Notes under the pieces: model-generated
What the model saw: only the letters and a program-made list of their open reading frames with translations
Databases searched by the model: none
What the model was told of the DNA's origin: nothing
Assembly: GCA_035409945.1 (NCBI GenBank)
Contig: DAONQC010000009.1
Coordinates: 1 to 63,422 of the forward strand
DNA length: 63,422 bases
Direction: 5' to 3'
Source of the DNA: MWEH01 sp035409945
GTDB taxonomy: Bacteria; Bacillota; Clostridia; Christensenellales; DTU072
Shown: positions 47,301 through 54,344 of the stretch, one piece after another
Layout of the letters: each line of letters begins with the position of its first letter
Numbering within the stretch: position 1 is the first letter of the stretch
Translations under genes and position numbers: made by a program

Positions 47301-49952
47301 AAGGTTGCTAGTTAAGGTTACTGTACGTTGGTTAATATTCCATCTTGCCTCTAGATATATAGCATTGGCTGGCATACTAAATGTATAATTTGCATCTTGA
47401 GAAAATACTTCCCCTGACTCTTTGTAGTACCAGCCGATAAAGGTATATCCTGTGTTAGTTGTAGCTGTTATTTGCGCAAGGCTTCCATATGAAATATTTC
47501 CACCACCTGATACAGTTCCAGCTACTTCTATGTTTTTGGTTAAAGTCAAAGCAAATTGTCTAGGCTCCCATCTCGCTTCAAGACTCCTAGTATATGCTGG
47601 CATTATAAACCCATATTCTGCTCCTGCATCTTGTATTTTTTGTCCGTTTTCATACCAGCCGATGAATGTATATCCAGTATTAGTTGTTGTCGCTTTTACA
47701 ACTACTTGTGTTGCATATTCATTAGACCCTCCACCTGATACATTACCTGCTCCAGCTATGTTTTGACTTAAATTTACATCATATCTATTAACCGACCATC
47801 TTGCTTCAAAAGTTCTACCTGATGCTTGCATTGTAAATGTATAACTTGGGTTGCTTCCGTCAGAAACTTGGACATTTTCTTCATACCAGCCAGTAAAGGT
47901 ATATCCTGTGTTAGTTGTTGCTGTTACTGTAACCCTACTTCCATACGTCTTATCTCCAGCGCCTATTACAGTTCCTGCTACCGCTATATTCTTTTCTAAT
48001 GTTACGTTATATGATTTAGGCTCCCATCTTGCTTCAAGTACTCTTACCCTTGCTTCCATATCAAATTGATATGTTTCTAATTCATATACTTTTTGGTTAT
48101 TTTCATACCAGCCAAGGAAGGTATATCCTTCATTTGTTGTAGCCTTTACTTCAACATTGGTAGCATAGTTTTTATTACCTTCACCTAAAACCGTACCTGC
48201 TTCTTCAATGTTTTTGTTCAAATCCACATAATATGGATTGCTTCCCCACTTAGCTTCTAAGTTTCTATCATTTGCTGGCATATTAAATGAGTAGCTAAGG
48301 TCGACAGAAACTACAGCATTGCCTTCATACCAACCAGCGAATGTATACCCGTCGTTAGTTGTAGCCGTTATTGTTACAAGGCTTCCATAAGGGATATTAT
48401 CTCCACCTCCATTTATATCCCCTGCTTCTCCTAGGTTTTTAGATAATGTAACTGCATACGAATTTATATCCCAACCAGCATATACCGTAACATCTTCGGC
48501 TGGCATAGTACTAAACTCGTATATGTTTTGTAGTTCGCTTTCTTTATACCAATTGGTAAAAGTGTATCCTTCTCTAGTTGGATTTTCTGGTTTTGTCACT
48601 TCAGTACCATAGTTTTTGGTAATATCCGCCACCTGACTGCCACCGTTACTGTTAAAATGTATTGTGTACCTATTAATTACCCACTTAGCCTTAAGATTTC
48701 TACCAGTAGCTCCCATTATGAAAGAGTATTCTGCTCTTTCTGAAACTATATCGTCTCCTTCATACCAACCGATAAAGGTATATCCTTCGTTGGTTGTCGC
48801 ATTGACTGTTACGCTTGTACCGTAATTTTTTTCCACACTCTCAGGTATGTTTCCTGCTGTTTCTATGTTCTTAGATAGCGTGACTGTGTATGCATTTATA
48901 TCCCAACCAGCATATACTGTGACGTCTTCAGCTGGCATAGTACTAAACTCATATATGTTTTGTAGTCCTACTTCTTTATACCAATTGGTAAAAGTGTACC
49001 CTTCCCTAGTTGGGTTTTCTGGTTTTGTCACTTCAGTACCATAGTTTTTGGTAATATCCGCCACTTGACTTCCACCGTTACTATTAAAGTGGATTATGTA
49101 CCTATTAATACGCCATCTTGCTTGTAGATTTCTCGCTACGTCACCCATTACGAATGTGTAATCCTCTCTTTCAGAGACTATATCTTCTCCTTCATACCAT
49201 CCGATAAAGGTATATCCTGGATTGGTAGTAGCTGTTACTGTTACACTTGCACCATAATCTTTTTCCACACTTTCGGATATATTTCCTGCTTCTTCTATGT
49301 TTTTACTTACGGTTACTGTGTGCTGGCTAGCTGTCCACTTAGCATATACTGTTATATCTGACGCCCCGATTTCACCAAAGATGTATGCATTATTTAGCGT
49401 ATCATCGCTAAACCATCCACTAAAGGTATATCCTTCCCTTACTGGATTATCGGGAGCTTCAACTGTATTTCCATAAAGCTTGGTTATAGGTTCAACTCCG
49501 CTTCCTCCATTACTGTCAAACCTTATTGTATATCTATTGATAATCCATCTTGCCTCAAGATTTAATTCAGGCTCCTCGGCAGTAAATGTGTAACTAGCGT
49601 TTCTAGAAACTATATCATTCCCTTTAAACCAGCCGTCAAAAGTGTATCCCGTGTTTGTTGTTGCTGATATAGTTACGCTTGTTCCATATTCAACCTCTCC
49701 ACCACCAGAAACAGTTCCTGCTACATCAATATTTTTATCCAAAGTAACGGTTACATCATACCTTTTAAATATACGTAATGTGTACTTGGTTGTATTAAGA
49801 CCGTCTTCAGATTTGACAATAACGTAAAAAATGTTTTCACCGTCCTGTAACTCTAGTCCATTTTCTTGAGATAGGCTTTCCTGACAATTTTCATCACTGA
49901 ATAGCTCCCATGTCGCACCGCTAGATATAGCTAAAGTCGTAGGTAGGTCCAC
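38319..49952 (-). CDS. giant B-repeat/WWLRSP-module surface protein B (main frame)
   Basis: This frame of 3,877 codons lies between a one-base frameshift near its N-terminus (49999-50003) and a TAG (38319-38321). Repaired, the protein would run 35457-50146, about 4,896 residues. It opens with a cadherin-like segment (ATWELFSDENCQESL, ENIFYVIVKSEDGLNTTKYTLRIF) homologous to that of protein A. About 900 residues of classical and divergent B-repeats follow, then WWLRSP modules (nine in the whole gene) separated by divergent B-repeats. It is clearly paralogous to giant gene A and in tandem with it. Two modules have shortened or altered ends (WWTCTGTG near 39520; WWFTRSP near 42220). Likely a membrane-anchored extracellular scaffold; the ligand is unknown. 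The annotated GTG start is arbitrary. Confidence 0.87.
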   Translation of the reverse strand: MDLPTTLAISSGATWELFSDENCQESLSQENGLELQDGENIFYVIVKSEDGLNTTKYTLRIFKRYDVTVTLDKNIDVAGTVSGGGEVEYGTSVTISATTNTGYTFDGWFKGNDIVSRNASYTFTAEEPELNLEARWIINRYTIRFDSNGGSGVEPITKLYGNTVEAPDNPVREGYTFSGWFSDDTLNNAYIFGEIGASDITVYAKWTASQHTVTVSKNIEEAGNISESVEKDYGASVTVTATTNPGYTFIGWYEGEDIVSEREDYTFVMGDVARNLQARWRINRYIIHFNSNGGSQVADITKNYGTEVTKPENPTREGYTFTNWYKEVGLQNIYEFSTMPAEDVTVYAGWDINAYTVTLSKNIETAGNIPESVEKNYGTSVTVNATTNEGYTFIGWYEGDDIVSERAEYSFIMGATGRNLKAKWVINRYTIHFNSNGGSQVADITKNYGTEVTKPENPTREGYTFTNWYKESELQNIYEFSTMPAEDVTVYAGWDINSYAVTLSKNLGEAGDINGGGDNIPYGSLVTITATTNDGYTFAGWYEGNAVVSVDLSYSFNMPANDRNLEAKWGSNPYYVDLNKNIEEAGTVLGEGNKNYATNVEVKATTNEGYTFLGWYENNQKVYELETYQFDMEARVRVLEARWEPKSYNVTLEKNIAVAGTVIGAGDKTYGSRVTVTATTNTGYTFTGWYEENVQVSDGSNPSYTFTMQASGRTFEARWSVNRYDVNLSQNIAGAGNVSGGGSNEYATQVVVKATTTNTGYTFIGWYENGQKIQDAGAEYGFIMPAYTRSLEARWEPRQFALTLTKNIEVAGTVSGGGNISYGSLAQITATTNTGYTFIGWYYKESGEVFSQDANYTFSMPANAIYLEARWNINQRTVTLTSNLEGAGELDGAGTYNYNSSVTIEATPNTGYTFDGWYENDTKISADEIFNFYMPDANKEYQARWLPYQRIDEDGTPNSNGAYILFGEWPQTYEPDTTKISQTETVTVGEFTYNLGIDGKTRYFKVDEAQPFPGPSTYFMDGTLIVAEQTYYFKVEPIKWRILNYNALVTHGTNKAFLLSEMLLEHKMFNTDTSNYELSLIRGWLINEFYNTAFITLQKQLIQLTNVDNSKASTGVADNPHANFGNTDDYIFLLSHLEAITPEYGFNSDYNFDDTARQKVIVDYARATGAHTMHISPWIGNSNWWLRSPSYDDEGRAQTVKYNGVFGAGFVHVPDYGVAPALWLSLSSTNQVVLSKHPNVAGTVTGGGDKYYGSQVTVTATSNPGYIWDGWYENGVKIEGAPLSYTFTMPSTTRILQAKWKIPLTLTNSLDTAGTITGDGEYNYNALVTAEANPKPGYTFAGWYNNDNLVSTEEHYLFNMPNASLTLEARWLSYQRLDGEGNPSKSGNFMLFGEWPQTIKADGVTIPGEGFEGTEGAPVPETTGPYAGYYAGYDTNDNLVGYYAQVTATPYESNYSFSFSNGTTIENGTIYYFKVEPIKWRILNHNSLTDDGDIAFILCESIIANMDYDIDEDAEGDNDTLSNNYKLSSTRKWLANQFYAKAFNSLRKELTEITLVDNSETSTGFSQNQYECEDTRDYVFLPSVKEVTNAAYGFVEDKNWLDPARERGITDYSKATGAYDGIEKGVWWLRSPANEGDEIQLLNIEDGFVWSVSANRTEVGVVPALRIALRQPDKYMLSLGKNYNIEGITVSGGGNKTAGELVTIKATTTNPGCVFDGWYKNNEKVENAPAEYTFSMPEDHIRYEARWTLNDYDLSLGKNFELAGIITGEGTYEYRSKVTVTATTNPGYTFDGWYNNAVKLSGEPEYTFKMPAGDMTYQARWLAYQRIDGDGTPNSDGEYILFGEYPQTLKAMGVTIPGEGFEGTQDGPVAESQGPYAGYYAGYDDSNNLVGYYEQVTASPYQSGYMFSDGTTEVLSGTIYYFKVEPVKWRILNYSSLATDEQAFLLCNSAITNRRWNEIFEGNPGGHYANNYEKSEIRAWLNGEFQATTFSPFRQALIQKATVDNSPDSTGDGSNPYTCANTEDDVFLISGSEANNYSLVDNASRIRVTTDYTRATGAMMITNQSGGRPYGRVNWWLRSPSRNNSKYVRLVDNGGNSSGVLSPVNDNSRGIVPALKLNLKQVYNLTLNKQYDEAGSVSGGGYKINNTETLITALTEHAGYYWDGWYENGVRVTTGTSYNVTISNCDRTLEARWTKRTFMLGLDMPCSATVGTISSSVELDCMGSAYVEYGTSITIGATTNPGFTFAGWYTWPASTIFSSNAQHTFNMPAYDLFLIARWTAPLTLTKESDEAGTVSGGGECLCNYVTTATAITKPGYTFDGWYNNGAKVSGDEVYSFYMPESSLTLEARWLGYQRIDQYGNSAPTDGTHILFGEWPQSLKDDSVTIPENAEPVAEGRYEGYYAGYIGDAFEGYYAKVNNYYFKVESIKWRILNYNTLTTTDGDVAFILCEDVIDNEPWDIDEDGSGPDTANNNYKLSAIRKWLNNEFYNKVFPSLQKELIERTWVDNSLASTGETSNPYVCEDTRDRIFLPSFSEMINTSFGFESNFSLEDTKRAKAPSSYAIEKGVGVRGTGNAWWFTRSPGKEGNDFVRAVKEGGPVTLKAGVGQTTYGIVPALRIALRTSGKYMLSLDSDSSVAGTVSGGGNKGGGDNVEIKAEPSPGYIFDGWYDNGEKIENAGATYSFTMPPAHTRYEARWKFAKYTLTLTNSMEDAGTVTGAGIYDYTQEVTITAEPNTGYQFVRWYNAQGGVPISTNPTYKFNMPIGNLHYVAVWKVQVTITQNMEGAGIIHGSGIEGPGTYYLTNGDIGIDAIANSGYAFDGWYIEGVKQDESYWGPGSYRGSTNVPITIEARWLPYRRITSGGVANENGDYILFGEWPQTEETNLDNVSPQTVSAGAGSEFDSYYLGTDGVTRYVKVGSKYFKVEPIKWRILNYNTLTTTDGDVAFILCESIIANMVYDTDEDGDGDLDTLSSKYDASQIRAWLNNQFYLTAFNTFRKELIEKTWVDNSEGSTGYSQNPNACDDTKDNIFLLSYVEATSDTYGLNNSDSRIKKVTDYSKETGAAYNSGSGNGVWWLRSPNRFINYYASGVDDFGDILDFDVYNTDFGVVPALKIALRRADKYMLSLGQDANLGKVYGGGNKDGGDEVAITAEPNPGYALDGWYEENGTEPVSTDNPYSFTMPNAHTRYEARWKFAEYTLTLNKNIDLAGTVEGAGIHEYTEVVTLRATTNPGYTFEGWYNNDTKLSEELEYPFSMPIGDTTIQARWFAYQRVDQYGNSSPTEGTHILFGVYPQTLKETGVTILGEGQEGTPDGPVAEADGPYKGYFAGYDLSNKLVGYYAQVTATPHETGYMFSDGTTAVAGGTVYYFKVEPLKWKILDVVDVDKALVMCENIITGNMYAGGNNIKNWLNNQFYTTTFSELQHALIDGSAGSNISLPTKEQAENSSYGFGTNESRRKQTTDYSRAVGAYMNTFDGYGHWWTCTGTGDGRFHSVKADGTFIPANIDWYKCGIIPVLTMRLGQAHKVTLNKQYDEAGTVSGGGYKLDGSSVTVTADTSHAGYYWDGWYEEGTKVSSEESWTINPLTYDRTLEVRWNKCSFMFDVWSSCSENVGTITSSAEGMLFVEYGTSVTITATAKPGFTFAGWYNWNFGELLSLNAQYTFNMPAEDLSIQARWTAPLTLTKETDEAGTVSGGGDCFCGKGTTVTAITKPGYTFDGWYNNGAKVSGNEVYHFNMPEHALTFQARWLGYQRVNQDGGANPVGAHILFGEWPQTEKDESVTIPENAEPIATGPYTGYYAGYIDGVFEGYYARVPVYDMDYYFKVEPIKWRILNANSLGDDGDIAFILCESIIANMAYDTDTDGDGGLDIESNNYKESQIRA
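40641..40721 (-). other. candidate hypervariable stretch VR-B5 (DGR-like)
   Basis: Twenty-seven codons, 26 ending in C or T, between WWLRSP and GVVPAL. The module is deep inside the giant protein, with at least four more modules after it. The flanks TGGTTGCGTTCGCCT and GGCGTTGTGCCGGC are nearly the same as in the other variable copies. Confidence 0.65.
48463..49115 (-). repeat. near-identical tandem duplication of a B-repeat in giant gene B
   Basis: A block of about 220 bases starting TTTATATCCCAACCAGCATA recurs at offset 432 bases (48463 and 48895; 144 codons), almost unchanged, in tandem. It shows the same kind of recent expansion as the 444-bp duplication in giant gene A. Confidence 0.8.
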
Positions 49953-49990
49953 AGTTTCATTTTGACCAACCGATAACGAGACATTACTTT

Positions 49991-50146
49991 CTACCGTTCC
50001 CCCTCTATTGCTGTTATGTTAGCATCTCGATTTTGTATTACTGATCTTCCGTTTACAAACACAACAACTACAATAGCCGTGCTTATACAAAGCAACACCA
50101 CCAGTAGTGCTATTAGTAAATTTTTTGCTGAAGTTTCTTTTTTCAT
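49991..50146 (-). CDS. N-terminal fragment of giant protein B
   Basis: ATG at 50146 follows GGAGG at good spacing. The 51-codon frame begins MKKETSAKNL, has one membrane segment (LLIALLVVLLCISTAIVVVVFV) and reads DANITAIEGER before TAG. Protein A has DANIIAVEGGIVESNVSLSVG at this place. Adding one G to the G5 run (plus-strand C run 49999-50003) gives EGGTVESNVSLSVG and joins the frame of 38319-49952. So this is the genuine start of giant gene B, cut off by one base. Confidence 0.85.
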   Translation of the reverse strand: MKKETSAKNLLIALLVVLLCISTAIVVVVFVNGRSVIQNRDANITAIEGER

Positions 50147-50256
50147 AACAACCTCCAAGTAGGCAAGCAGCCATATAGACTATCACCTACTATACAAGTT
50201 TTTTGATTTCGTATTTTTAAAAATATTGCCTTTTATTTCATTAGTCGTTTCTGCAC

Positions 50257-50510
50257 AAAAAAAACAGCACGCCGTTTTTAACGGTACCGTGCTGTTAATC
50301 TCAAGCAAAGTTTGGGCTATAAAAGCTGAATTTGATGACCAAGTCGCTAACGAAAATAAATCTTTCGTGACTTCAATCTCCCTGGGCTATCCCGTTTTCT
50401 AGGTCCCTTCGACCTATCGTTTTGCTACTATAGGACTTTTTGTAAAACTTGCCCAGCCTTACGCGCTAACGCGCTAAAGTAACATAACCAAAAAAAATCC
50501 ACCCCCATTA
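50257..50510 (-). ncRNA. structured small RNA of about 250 nt, family not identified
   Basis: There is no reading frame here, but a consensus promoter (50517-50545) and a strong terminator bracket about 250 bases. The terminator stem is AACAGCACG/CGTGCTGTT, followed by eight T. Inside, several helices are visible: CCTAT...ATAGG at about 50407-50438, GGTC-GAAGG-GACC at about 50402-50414, and CGAAA/TTTCG within GTC...GAC at about 50342-50372. GGGC and AAGTTT near 50450 could also pair with GCCC and AAACTT near 50315 in a crossing, pseudoknot-like way. Abundant regulatory RNAs such as 6S or raiA are possible identities, but I do not recognise a diagnostic core. Confidence 0.7.
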
Positions 50511-50516
50511 TTTTTT

Positions 50517-50545
50517 ATTTTAAACTTATAATGCGCGCGTGTCAA
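50517..50545 (-). promoter_or_regulatory. consensus sigma-A promoter of the small RNA
   Basis: TTGACA (50545-50540), 17-base spacer, TAAAAT (50522-50517) on the minus strand. It is among the best promoter matches in the window and drives no protein. Confidence 0.85.
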
Positions 50546-50916
50546 TAATGAATTTTTTTCTATATAATTCTCTTTTACATAATTTTCTCCACTACTAAAA
50601 ACCATCTTATACGCATCAAATCCACCTAGGTATGCACTAAATCCTCTACAAACTCATCAAAACCCACCTATCTCGTACTAAATACCAGCTGAGTACAATT
50701 AAACACCATCCAAATGTGTATCAAATACCAGCTGGATACACATCAAAAACCATAATATAAGCAACAAAGTGTACGCCTGCTCGACCGGCATACCCTCCAC
50801 ATACATTATAAATACTCTCTAAGCTAACTTGGAGAGACGTATTTATTAGATTATATTATTCCACTCAACATGCCTCCTGTTTTGGCATTAATGTTTAGAA
50901 GAAGCTTTTGTATAAA
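50546..50916. other. gap with short degenerate repeats
   Basis: Between 50606 and 50755 a 20-25-base phrase is repeated loosely about six times: variants of TACACATCAAATCCACC, and AATACCAGCTG twice. No gene is visible. Confidence 0.5.
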
Positions 50917-50943
50917 GAAAAAAAGAAGGTGCCTAAACCTTCT
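50917..50943 (-). terminator. terminator of the hydrolase gene at 51007
   Basis: Stem AGAAGGT/ACCTTCT followed on the minus strand by a run of seven T. Confidence 0.8.
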
Positions 50944-51006
50944 AATTTCGAAACCCTTTTGCTTAATTTGGGTGAGTGTCTAATGTGCTTCTGTTTTGCT
51001 TAAAGT

Positions 51007-51939
51007 TTAAATTTCGTGATACTCGTCAACTGTTATTTTGTTATCAAGGGATAGCTTTAAAAATGCTGCAGCGTCTATTATGCACTGCTTTATTTTATAC
51101 CTTGGGCTTTTCTTAGTCTCTGGTGCGCGTACATATCTATTTTGAATGTTTTTAAATTCCCAATGAGGAATGCCATTTCTTCTCAATATGTTTTTTAACC
51201 TGCTTGCCTGTTCTGCTCTATCAAACTCTTCCCTATCGTATGCTAAAAACGTGTCTGGGAAATTTGGATTTACATAGTTTATGGGAGAGAGCTTTTCAAA
51301 AAGACTTTCTTCAAACTTATCTGCATCTGGCCCAATTATTACTCTTTTTAATTTGTCCTCTGTTGCAGTTGTTAAGGTACTACTGTTCAAAAGAAGCCTT
51401 ACATCATAATAGCCACGGAAAAGGAGTATTGTCTTTATCAAATAATTTATCCCGGTAAGGTCTAAATTTTCTCTTACTTCACTGCTTGTGTTTGCAACTG
51501 CTGCCATGCTAGCAATATATGCTCCCGTTCCATCCCCTGCAAGAGCTACCTTTGATAAGTCAAATCCGTATTTTTCATGGTTTTCTTCTATCCATTTAAG
51601 CACCATACATACATTTCTAATTTGATCTACAAATAGATATTTAGGAGCTTGCCCATACATAACATTTAATACCGCAACTCCATTATCTGCCATATATCCA
51701 CAAAAACCTCTTCTTTGTTTTTTGTCTCCGTAGATATAAAAGCCACCATGAACATTTACAAGTACTGGAATCTTTTCCCCTCTTTTTCTGGGTTGATATA
51801 TATCTAGTACCAGCTCTTCATCAAGTGTTCCGTACTTAACGTTTGGTATTATTTTTACACGAGGGAATCTAAGTGAATTTATATACAAATCCACCCTCCC
51901 TGCATTCTTTTTACCTGTCGTTCTAGTAATAGGCTCCAT
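51007..51939 (-). CDS. alpha/beta-hydrolase (HSL/esterase type) lacking the nucleophile serine
   Basis: A 310-residue cytosolic protein of the esterase/lipase (hormone-sensitive lipase-like) type. The oxyanion-hole motif VNVHGGFYIYGDK is at about residues 85-97, and the N-terminal strand is VLDIYQPRKRGEKIPVLVNVHGG. At the nucleophile elbow, where family members read GDSAG, this protein has LAGDGTGAYIASM, about residues 131-143, with GGA in place of the serine codon. I also see no clear catalytic His near the end (HWEFKNIQNRYVR). So it may be catalytically dead, a binding protein, or use another residue. No good ribosome site precedes the ATG, so the start is uncertain. Confidence 0.8.
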   Translation of the reverse strand: MEPITRTTGKKNAGRVDLYINSLRFPRVKIIPNVKYGTLDEELVLDIYQPRKRGEKIPVLVNVHGGFYIYGDKKQRRGFCGYMADNGVAVLNVMYGQAPKYLFVDQIRNVCMVLKWIEENHEKYGFDLSKVALAGDGTGAYIASMAAVANTSSEVRENLDLTGINYLIKTILLFRGYYDVRLLLNSSTLTTATEDKLKRVIIGPDADKFEESLFEKLSPINYVNPNFPDTFLAYDREEFDRAEQASRLKNILRRNGIPHWEFKNIQNRYVRAPETKKSPRYKIKQCIIDAAAFLKLSLDNKITVDEYHEI

Positions 51940-52039
51940 CTTGATATATAGCTATGAATAAACGATGTATCGATTAAACAGCTCTTTTCTCCTAAATCTT
52001 GATTTTTCAATTATATCACACTTTCATATTCATTAAATA

Positions 52040-52430
52040 CAAATTATCCATAGCTACCAGCCAACCTCTCTATATCTCTTTTTCTATTACCGTTGACAAT
52101 CTCTCTGCATTCACTAATTACAGCAGCTGACACTATACTCTCTATGACTATTATTGAAGCATTTTCTATACCGCACTTACCATGTGATACACTTAACATA
52201 GGATTAACATTGCACTAACTAAAGTAATAGACTCTACTCTCTATTACTATTAGTAAAACATTTTATGCCACACTTACTATAACCATTAGTAAAGCACCTT
52301 ACAATATTCCACTAAGACAACTAGCTTGCATTTGTCATTAGGATTAAAAATGCACTTATTATGACAACTAACTCTGTTTTGCTATGACAATTAGCAAATC
52401 TCTCTACATTGACAAGCAACAGTACGCGTG
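52040..52430. repeat. degenerate tandem repeats upstream of the lipase-like gene
   Basis: CTCTCTATGACTATTATTG with ATTTTCTATACCGCACTTAC (from about 52137) recurs as CTCTCTATTACTATTAGTA with ATTTTATGCCACACTTAC about 100 bases later. AGGATTAACATTGCACTA (52200) recurs as AGGATTAAAAATGCACTTA (52340). These are old, decayed tandem copies with no visible gene. Confidence 0.6.
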
Positions 52431-52448
52431 TTAAACTTTTTTTATTAA

Positions 52449-52464
52449 AATAACTATAGTTATT
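52449..52464. promoter_or_regulatory. perfect 16-bp palindrome, possible operator
   Basis: AATAACTATAGTTATT is a perfect palindrome touching the -35 box of the promoter at 52463-52491, so a dimeric regulator could control the downstream lipoprotein gene. Confidence 0.5.
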
Positions 52465-52491
52465 GCCATTTTTATAACCTCAAAATATTGT
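52463..52491 (+). promoter_or_regulatory. probable promoter of the lipase-like lipoprotein
   Basis: TTGCCA, 17 bases, TATTGT, about 45 bases before the ATG at 52536. Confidence 0.5.
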
Positions 52492-52535
52492 GTTATATCT
52501 TGGCATTACATGTTTTTAAGTGGAGTTTGGAGAAT

Positions 52536-53939
52536 ATGAAAAATTTATTAGTAGCTTTAGGAGCAATAGTCATAGTAGTATTATTATCTTCCATCGCTTT
52601 CATAGCGTGTACGCCAGCAAATACTGTAGACACCTCTCTATGGGATGAACGAGTGGATGCTGACTATTTATACAATGACGCTAGAGACTATGTTGATTAT
52701 GCAAAAGAAGTAGATTGGGATTATGAACAATTCCCCTACTTAAATGAGTGTGGACTATTTTGGTATAGTTGGGACAGCGACACTAAAAAACTTTCGGAAG
52801 ACCCTGCTGATTCTGAACTAGGTGCTTCATATATAGACCCTAATAAACCTACCGTAATATTTATCCCTGGAATGCAGATGGACGGATATCTTTTTAGAAA
52901 CGACTATAGCATTCTAAAAGCATTGAATCCTGTTGAAACTCTGGGTTTAACTGAATTAAGCAGCACTGACAAAGTATATATGCCATACCTCTGGCTTAAG
53001 CAAGGCTGGAATGTAGGCATGTTCCACTGGGAAAGATTTTCATCTGGCGAAGCAGGAGCTCTTTTAGAACTTCCACCAAGTAACGAAGAAAGAATCTGGG
53101 CAGTAGATGGCGAAACTAGAGATAGACATGTCGACCCAGATGGCGAGGCTCATTTTGGCGCAACTGATTATTGCATAGCCGAACACTTTGCTGCAGAGTA
53201 CATAAGAGCCATGAATCTTCTTCCAGACAGCATGGGCAAAGAAGAAATTAGACTTGTAGCGCACTCCATGGGTGGAGAGGTTGTAGCTGCTGGACTGTTT
53301 TTATTAACAGAACTTTCTCATCCTAAAGTAAATCAGATTTCAGTAGACAAACTACCAAATAGATATGCTTTAGTGGATACGTATTTTAGTACTGTCATTA
53401 AAAGGGCAGATGGTGAAGATTTTATAATGGGACCAGAAGACATAACGGTTAGATGGTCGGGCAAAACGCTACCAGAAGGAAAAATGCAAGACACCATATT
53501 TGCTTGCCTAAAGCTATTTAAACGCTTTGACATCGCTATGGAGTATATTTCATATAGAGGTAGTTTCTTACTTTTGAGCTTGAATAAAGAATACATGCGG
53601 GAGTTCTTAAAGTATGCCACTGTAATAGATGCAAAAGTCGACTGGTCTGAATTGTATTCGGCAGGTGGTTTAACTTGGGGAACATCCTGGGAACTTGAGT
53701 GCGGACATGTAGCTATGCTGTACTTGTACTGTAGTAGCATTGCCGCAGGTAATAGCCTGGACATCACTAACCCGGATGTGGTTGCATATGCCCCTACCGC
53801 AGCGCTTCCTACTGAAGACCTCAAAAAGTGTATTGGCAAATACTACCAATTAACTGAAGGTAACACCTCTTTTAATATGGCAGAGCATAAATATACCCAA
53901 CCTGGCGTAGACGATCTAATTGAGTTTTTGCTTGACTAG
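52536..53939 (+). CDS. alpha/beta-hydrolase (lipase-like) lipoprotein
   Basis: A 467-residue exported protein. The chosen ATG follows TTTGGAGAAT; a frame extension to 52488 has no ribosome site. The signal MKNLLVALG...LLSSIAFIAC ends at a lipobox Cys near residue 25. TVIFIPGMQMDGYLF, at about 105-119, resembles the strand before the oxyanion hole. The nucleophile elbow is VAHSMGGEVVAAG, at about 246-258, with serine in an AHSMG context. Histidines in LECGHVAML near the C-terminus are candidates for the triad. It is probably a cell-surface lipase or esterase; the substrate is unknown. A terminator follows directly, so it is a single-gene transcript. Confidence 0.82.
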   Translation: MKNLLVALGAIVIVVLLSSIAFIACTPANTVDTSLWDERVDADYLYNDARDYVDYAKEVDWDYEQFPYLNECGLFWYSWDSDTKKLSEDPADSELGASYIDPNKPTVIFIPGMQMDGYLFRNDYSILKALNPVETLGLTELSSTDKVYMPYLWLKQGWNVGMFHWERFSSGEAGALLELPPSNEERIWAVDGETRDRHVDPDGEAHFGATDYCIAEHFAAEYIRAMNLLPDSMGKEEIRLVAHSMGGEVVAAGLFLLTELSHPKVNQISVDKLPNRYALVDTYFSTVIKRADGEDFIMGPEDITVRWSGKTLPEGKMQDTIFACLKLFKRFDIAMEYISYRGSFLLLSLNKEYMREFLKYATVIDAKVDWSELYSAGGLTWGTSWELECGHVAMLYLYCSSIAAGNSLDITNPDVVAYAPTAALPTEDLKKCIGKYYQLTEGNTSFNMAEHKYTQPGVDDLIEFLLD

Positions 53940-53964
53940 TTGATAATATATCTAAACATTTTTG

Positions 53965-53993
53965 AAGGAGTTGGACGCCACAACTCCTTTTTT
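53965..53993 (+). terminator. terminator of the lipase-like gene
   Basis: Stem AAGGAGTTG/CAACTCCTT with a seven-base loop followed by T tract. Confidence 0.88.
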
Positions 53994-54089
53994 ATGTCTC
54001 CCAATCTCTATATATTATATTTTACTCCTTCCTTTTGCCAGCTCTCTATTTAGCCCCTATTAACTTGCCTAGTCATATGTTTATGATTA

Positions 54090-54344
54090 TAATGAAACTA
54101 CTGTTTTGAAGGACTATCTGTAATGACAAATATAGAGAAAACTTCCATAGCCTTCCCCATCGTTAAGCAGTTAATCATAACTTGCGGTGAAGAAATCAAT
54201 TAAGAAACTACTGCTACTTTCAAGGGCTAACTGTAATGACTAATATAAAAATCCTTCAACAACTACCGCGCAAACCCGCACCTTTATCTATGCTTATGAT
54301 GGCGAAACCAAGAATGAAACTGTTACTGGATTAAAGGATGATTT
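54090..54344 (+). repeat. two tandem copies of the peptidase E gene 5' end
   Basis: The start region of the gene at 54345 is repeated twice upstream in the same orientation, with periods of about 110-115. Copy one (ATG at 54123) still reads MTNIEKTSIAFPIVKQLIIT before a TAA, against MTNLEKTSKTNTPIRTLIAI in the gene. Copy two (ATG at 54237) keeps the leader GAAACTACTG...CTGTAATGACTAATAT but has lost the frame. Each copy includes the ribosome-site region. They could produce short peptides, but probably are decaying duplicates. Confidence 0.88.

Noticed and set aside
21184..50146. Plus-strand open frames opposite the giant genes and other long genes
   Set aside because: They lack ribosome sites, encode low-complexity mirror sequences of the repeats, and recur wherever the same repeat recurs.
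21184..50146. Internalin-type adhesin
   Set aside because: B-repeats are present, but there are no leucine-rich repeats, LPXTG or GW modules, so only the B-repeat fold is claimed.
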